From the NCBI GenBank assembly GCA_009777485.1, contig WRLT01000005.1, forward strand, positions 62,001-126,000: DNA of 64,000 bases, read 5' to 3'. Within the stretch, counting starts at the first letter, position 1. Each line of letters begins with the position of its first letter. Below are positions 59,918 through 64,000 of the stretch, piece after piece. Under the pieces are notes generated by a model. It was not told the DNA's origin. It saw only the letters and a program-made list of their open reading frames with translations, and searched no databases. Origin of the DNA: Bacillota bacterium. Its GTDB lineage: Bacteria > Bacillota > Clostridia > Christensenellales > Pumilibacteraceae. A program made the translations under genes and the position numbers.

Positions 59918-61278
59918 TAGCTCTCCGTCTTGCGTCTTCTTGTTTGCTTAATATCCCTAAGTTGATTTCTATTTGATTGCCTACGCTCAAATCCTGCAGT
60001 GCATCTTAAATTAGTTTGGATACCAACATCGCTTAGTGCACGCTCTACACTAGCAACAGCTATCTCTGCGTTTTCCATTGCAAGCTCTCTATCGTTAAAG
60101 AAATTGAACTCTAATGCGTTTCCTGTTGCCCTTCCTTGCTCATTAAATTGCGGCGAAATAACAACAACCATTTCATTGCCGTTCACATCGCCTATCTTAA
60201 TGTGAAGTTCGTCTTTCTCTTCATCACCCTTAAATCCATATTCTATTTGATTCCAGCCTTCTTTCTGCATGGCTTCCGCTATCGAATTAACCATGTCTAC
60301 CCGATAAGCCGAAAGCATCATATTTTCTTTTGCAGAGTCGATTAGTCCGCTACGCTCGGCCGTTAATCTCTGAGTTAAGTCGTCAACTTCGGAGATTAGA
60401 GTTACTAAAGTATCAGACGACGCTTTGTCTGGCTCCTTGAGTATCTGCTGAATAGCAGACACTCGCTCTGATAACCGCACCAATGCTCCGTTTGTCCAGT
60501 AGTCGATTTTAGCATCTACTTTTTCGTCGCCGATTTCAAATTCAAGTAATTTAGCGGAGTTTATTGTTGCGCTAAGTCTAGCAAGATTACATGAAAGTAA
60601 CTGAAAATATCGTTCCCATTCTAGTTCTGCCTGAACCACATCCGAACGCATACTAACAGCACTGTTAAATGCTTCTTGCGCAGACGAAATTGCCGCTTGA
60701 TGATCGCCAAAGCTAATACTGCTTTGTGCTTGTTGAAGCCTTGACCGAATAATTGAAAGCCTGTTTGGCATAAACAATTCATGTCTATATTCATCAATGC
60801 TTCGAATAAAGCATTCCGCTTGCTCAACCCAAAATTCAGCACGCTCTTTTTGCCCTTGCTCTTTTTCATTGATTCGTTGCTCTAAAGCATTTATCATCTG
60901 TGTCAATTCTTGACGTTGCTCTTGCATTTCAAGCCTTATGTGCTCGCCTTGTTGCTGTATTTCTCGACGAAGCTCCGCACCTTGTCTATTTAGGGCATTC
61001 GAAAACGATTCATTCTGCCGTTGCAATGCACTATTGAACGCTGCGTTTTGTCTTTGTTCAATTGCGCGCATTTCATAAGCCAATCCCGCAATTTGCGTAT
61101 TGAACTGATTGCCCAAAGCAAATACTCTGGCGTTCGCCTCATTTTGAACTGCTGCCACTTGACGTTCTCGTTCTTTGCGCTCTCGCGCTGCTGATTCTTG
61201 TGCCTCGCGACACTGCCTAAGCATTGAGTCTCTTTGCGAGGTTGTCAATTGCACGTAAGTTTCTTTTATTCCACTCAT
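59917..61278 (-). CDS. Coiled-coil protein coupled to the AAA-protease gene
   Basis: The 453-residue protein has a long Gln/Arg/Glu-rich coiled coil (about 20-150; QGEHIRLEMQEQRQELTQMI), a helical middle and a small alpha/beta end (about 360-430; IEYGFKGDEEKDELHIKIGD and VVVISPQFNEQG). The start at 61278 is chosen because AGAGGT lies upstream and a longer frame would run into the preceding gene. Its stop overlaps the ATG of the AAA-protease, so the two products are probably made in fixed ratio and act together. No family is recognised. Confidence 0.82.
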   Translation of the reverse strand: MSGIKETYVQLTTSQRDSMLRQCREAQESAARERKERERQVAAVQNEANARVFALGNQFNTQIAGLAYEMRAIEQRQNAAFNSALQRQNESFSNALNRQGAELRREIQQQGEHIRLEMQEQRQELTQMINALEQRINEKEQGQKERAEFWVEQAECFIRSIDEYRHELFMPNRLSIIRSRLQQAQSSISFGDHQAAISSAQEAFNSAVSMRSDVVQAELEWERYFQLLSCNLARLSATINSAKLLEFEIGDEKVDAKIDYWTNGALVRLSERVSAIQQILKEPDKASSDTLVTLISEVDDLTQRLTAERSGLIDSAKENMMLSAYRVDMVNSIAEAMQKEGWNQIEYGFKGDEEKDELHIKIGDVNGNEMVVVISPQFNEQGRATGNALEFNFFNDRELAMENAEIAVASVERALSDVGIQTNLRCTAGFERRQSNRNQLRDIKQTRRRKTES

Positions 61279-61304
61279 TTTATTTACCTCTTTAAATACT
61301 AAAT

Positions 61305-63620
61305 TTATATTGTGACTAATTTTGCCTTGCAATCTTTCTTCCACTTTTTATTCCAACTTAAGCTGTTTGTTTTTTGATAATATATGGTTTGATGCTTCTC
61401 CCAGCCGGCAAAAGCTTTATAATCTACATGTTCAACAGCAGACGGAATCGTGATACTGTTGATATTCTTACATTCCCCAAATGCATTACAACCCAATATC
61501 CTTAGCTTTTTAGGGATTACAATATCGGTTAAACGTTCACAGAAACTAAACGCACCACCCCCGATTTTTGTTAGATTTTCAGGGAGTGCTACGCTGGTAA
61601 GTTTTGCATTCTGTTGAAATGCGGAGGTTTCTATAAGCTTAATATTATCCGGAATTTCCAGTTTTTCCACCGCCGTCTCCGCAAATACGTTGAATTCGAT
61701 AACAGACATTTTATTAGAAAATTGAATGCTTTTTAAAGCTTGACATCCTGCAAATGCCCATTTTTCTACCTGGGTTACGCTATTCGGAATTACTATACTC
61801 TGCAAACCCTTACAAAAAGCAAATGCGCTCTCTCCTATACTTTCAAGAGTTGACGGCAAAGATATGCTAGTTATGTCTTCACGCTTATTAAAGACGCTCG
61901 CACTTATTCTTGTTACTCCTTGCGGAATTTCCACCACTCCGCCGCCGCCCGTATATTTTACCAAAACACCGTTTTCAATTGTAAACTGCCTATTTTTAAG
62001 ACAAGCGGAACACAAATTCTCTTGCCTAATATTTTTCTGCTTATATAAATCTTGTTCTGCTTTCGAAAAGATAAAGCTACGGTTACAGTCTATGCATACA
62101 AGAGTTTTATCCCCGCTTGTCATCTCATCAAAAATAACTTGACTTTTCCCATAGCCTTCCCAATCCTCTGCCCAGTCTGCCGGTGCAGACCGCCAAGCTT
62201 TGGCAATAATTTCACAACCTACATAGGAAAAAGCATCGCTCCCAATGTGCGTTACGCTTGCAGGAATTGAGAAACTTTTTAGATTTTTGCAACCATAAAA
62301 AGCACTATTGCCTATCTCTTCTAATCCGGCTCCTTCAATATCCACTTTCTCAAGATTTTTGCAACCATAAAAAGCACTATTACCTATACGCTTCACGCTT
62401 GCAGGAATCTTAACGTAAACTATATTTTCTCCATTATCGTCATCAAAATTAAATGCATAATCTTCAATAGCCACTATTCCGTCTGGAATAAAAATGTATT
62501 TGTCATCGCCGCTGTATCTCGTTAAGACTTTCCTTTCAACATAAAATTCATCAGAATAATTAGGCAAGTATCCTGATTCCGATAAAACTTGCCGCCATTC
62601 ATCTGCTTTTTCTGCATTTTTTTCTACACCCATTCCGTTCTCATAAAAATAGATGATTTTTTTCATTGCGGACCAAACAATAAAATCGGAATCACCCCAC
62701 AATATTGTTGTTCCAGCACATTTTTTATACCAATAAAGCGCTTTACTGTAATCTTTGCGCACCCCTTTCCCTTGTTCATAAAACTCTCCTAGCTTTGCTT
62801 GCGCATCTAGCACGTTAGGTATTATTGGTGTAACTGCTTCATAATATTTAGCGGCAGTCTCATAGTCCATTTTATCTTCGTATATTTCACCTAATAGATA
62901 GTTCACATCTGCGCAGTTTTGATATTTTACTAGTATGGAAACTGCCTTTTCAATTTCCCCGTTTTCTTTGTGCGCTACCGCTTTGTCCCAAAGTTCCCTG
63001 GTTAATCTTGGCTCTTCACTTCTTTCTTCACTTGTTTCTTCACTTGCTTTATCGGCATTTCTATTTTTGTCTTCCCATTGATTTGCCATTTCTTCATTAC
63101 CTAGTAGACGATATGTATGTGCAATACGCCGCGTTAAAATGTCACTGCTTCCTCCAAGGAGTCTTCCCATCTCGTAAAACTCTATCGCTTTATCAACATC
63201 AAAATTTTCCGGAATATTCTCCGTTTCTTCGCATGAATGTCCTTGACCGATGACAATACTTCCAGCGGTATATAACTCGCATAGCCTGTATGCTCCCTCG
63301 CACCATCCTTGAAACGCCCATTCTTTACACGCTCTTATTTGTTCTTCCCTGCTCATAAAACATATGTTACGAAGTTTTGCGTAACACAAATCTTCGTCAA
63401 TAGGATTTTTTATTGAATTAATGTAGGCTGTAAGCGTTTTTATTGTAGAATGTACTTGCCTAACCAGTAATTGATTTTCCGAATCTTTGTGAAATTTATG
63501 CGCTGTATTCAGCACATTCAATTGCCCTTCAAGCAAGGCAATATTTGTTTTACCCGACTCAATCAGCCGTTCGGCATCGGCTATGTCCTGCTTTGTTTGC
63601 TCTTCATTACAATAACTCAT
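61305..63620 (-). CDS. SEL1-LRR-zinc-ribbon protein with the shared MSYYNEEQ-type module
   Basis: The 771-residue protein starts with the shared helical module (MSYCNEEQTKQDIADAERLI, ALLEGQLNVLNTAHKFH; about 1-75). SEL1/TPR repeats follow (about 130-360; YEQGKGVRKDYSKALYWYKK), then a first LRR_5 block (about 375-490), a zinc ribbon (CIDCNRSF...CSACLKNR, about 508-540) and a second LRR_5 block (about 545-771). It thus joins in one chain the modules found separately in the proteins at 49680 and 51199. No signal peptide is seen. Its start overlaps the end of the gene at 63607 by 14 bases. Confidence 0.88.
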   Translation of the reverse strand: MSYCNEEQTKQDIADAERLIESGKTNIALLEGQLNVLNTAHKFHKDSENQLLVRQVHSTIKTLTAYINSIKNPIDEDLCYAKLRNICFMSREEQIRACKEWAFQGWCEGAYRLCELYTAGSIVIGQGHSCEETENIPENFDVDKAIEFYEMGRLLGGSSDILTRRIAHTYRLLGNEEMANQWEDKNRNADKASEETSEERSEEPRLTRELWDKAVAHKENGEIEKAVSILVKYQNCADVNYLLGEIYEDKMDYETAAKYYEAVTPIIPNVLDAQAKLGEFYEQGKGVRKDYSKALYWYKKCAGTTILWGDSDFIVWSAMKKIIYFYENGMGVEKNAEKADEWRQVLSESGYLPNYSDEFYVERKVLTRYSGDDKYIFIPDGIVAIEDYAFNFDDDNGENIVYVKIPASVKRIGNSAFYGCKNLEKVDIEGAGLEEIGNSAFYGCKNLKSFSIPASVTHIGSDAFSYVGCEIIAKAWRSAPADWAEDWEGYGKSQVIFDEMTSGDKTLVCIDCNRSFIFSKAEQDLYKQKNIRQENLCSACLKNRQFTIENGVLVKYTGGGGVVEIPQGVTRISASVFNKREDITSISLPSTLESIGESAFAFCKGLQSIVIPNSVTQVEKWAFAGCQALKSIQFSNKMSVIEFNVFAETAVEKLEIPDNIKLIETSAFQQNAKLTSVALPENLTKIGGGAFSFCERLTDIVIPKKLRILGCNAFGECKNINSITIPSAVEHVDYKAFAGWEKHQTIYYQKTNSLSWNKKWKKDCKAKLVTI

Positions 63621-64000
63621 TTGTAACTCTCCCTGTTTTTTTAAGTTTTTCTAAAAACATTTCGCTTGTTTTTTTATCGGGAATCCCGACTAACTGCATA
63701 CCCTCGTTTCCAATAATCCACTCAACTTTTCTGTTGGGCAAGTTATAATATTCTTCGGCAACATACTTGTATCTATCGGTAAAGAATAAAACATTTTGAT
63801 TCAACGACCCTCTGAGGCTCTTGCCGTCGTTTAGCTCTTCGCTATAGATTCCGTCAATCAGAATATCCGTTATTGATAGAACCGAATTAATTGAGGGCTT
63901 CTTTTTCTCAAGACTTTTAAGTTGCTCTAAGTAATAACCAGTATAAATAATCACTCCTAAATCCCTTTTTTGTTTTATTTCCGCAAGCAGTTTTTCTAAA
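63607..64000 (-). CDS. Partial radical SAM activating-enzyme-like protein (runs off the right edge)
   Basis: The open frame continues to the window end: codons upstream of the GTG at 63954 read LEKLLAEIKQKRDLG in frame, so the GTG is not the start. The visible 130 or so residues match the C-terminal half of NrdG-type 4Fe-4S single-cluster radical SAM proteins: VIIYTGYYLEQL, then DILIDGIYSEELNDGKSLRG and SLNQNVLFFTDRYK. The CxxxCxxC cluster motif would lie outside the window. It may activate a glycyl-radical enzyme such as the anaerobic ribonucleotide reductase, or be part of the operon. The overlap of 14 bases with the next gene suggests co-transcription. Confidence 0.75.
   Translation of the reverse strand, partial: LEKLLAEIKQKRDLGVIIYTGYYLEQLKSLEKKKPSINSVLSITDILIDGIYSEELNDGKSLRGSLNQNVLFFTDRYKYVAEEYYNLPNRKVEWIIGNEGMQLVGIPDKKTSEMFLEKLKKTGRVTNELL

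Noticed and set aside
42683-63620. LRR proteins as ordinary secreted BspA adhesins
   Set aside because: None of the LRR proteins in this operon has a Sec signal peptide; only the phospholipase-LRR protein at 11240-16177 does.

Overview
The window reads as a chromosomal segment of a spore-forming, anaerobic-type Bacillota (Clostridia-like) bacterium. It carries spoVAC-spoVAD-spoVAE, a MurE with the meso-diaminopimelate DNPR motif, the mraZ-rsmH-ftsL-PBP-murE-mraY block, the tig-clpP-clpX-lon-engB block, RqcH, and a PyrK-dependent (class 1B) dihydroorotate dehydrogenase. BspA-type leucine-rich repeats, DUF6273, WG repeats and PadR fit an uncultured gut-type Clostridia lineage, but genus cannot be placed from sequence alone. 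No rRNA, tRNA, CRISPR array or transposase was recognised.

Layout. 1-1.9 kb: an interspersed repeat family, a divergent XRE regulator/small-protein pair and a lipoprotein. 1.9-8.8 kb: truncated division and cell-wall cluster on the minus strand. 8.8-11.2 kb: ilvA-ridA and a phosphoesterase. 11.2-18.7 kb: a giant secreted phospholipase C/LRR fusion, a membrane partner and two tandem paralogous secreted proteins. 19.4-28.9 kb: proteostasis genes (tig, clpP, clpX, lon, engB) and divergent rqcH. 29-35 kb: small membrane proteins and a pyrimidine operon (pyrC, pyrF, pyrK, pyrD, pyrE). 35-37.1 kb: spoVA operon with a sigma-G-like promoter. 37.3-41.2 kb: small membrane and lipoprotein genes and a membrane-anchored PadR regulator.

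41.4-64 kb (right edge): about 20 minus-strand genes in one tight operon-like run, visibly more AT-rich than the core genes. It combines four small WXG100-like proteins (all W-x-D/E rather than W-x-G), an EssC-like but membrane-segment-free FtsK ATPase, an Hsp70-like ATPase, a CbxX/CfqX (EccA-like) AAA protein fused to a trypsin-like protease, coiled-coil proteins, two coiled-coil membrane proteins, and two modular families in which a conserved N-terminal module is joined to SEL1 repeats, cytosolic-type LRRs, DUF6273 or coiled coil. None of the canonical EsaA/EssA/EssB/EsaB partners is visible. This is the best candidate for an undescribed, type VII-secretion-related system.

Regulation. Several genes (XRE regulator, ilvA, phosphoesterase, and probably rqcH and pyrC) have a sigma-A-type promoter whose -10 lies 6-11 nt from the start codon with no Shine-Dalgarno, so leaderless transcripts appear common here, while other genes have strong ribosome binding sites. 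A modular repeat built of 35-bp tandem units, a covarying mini-hairpin and a terminator-like hairpin recurs at six places and even supplies the last codons of pyrC.
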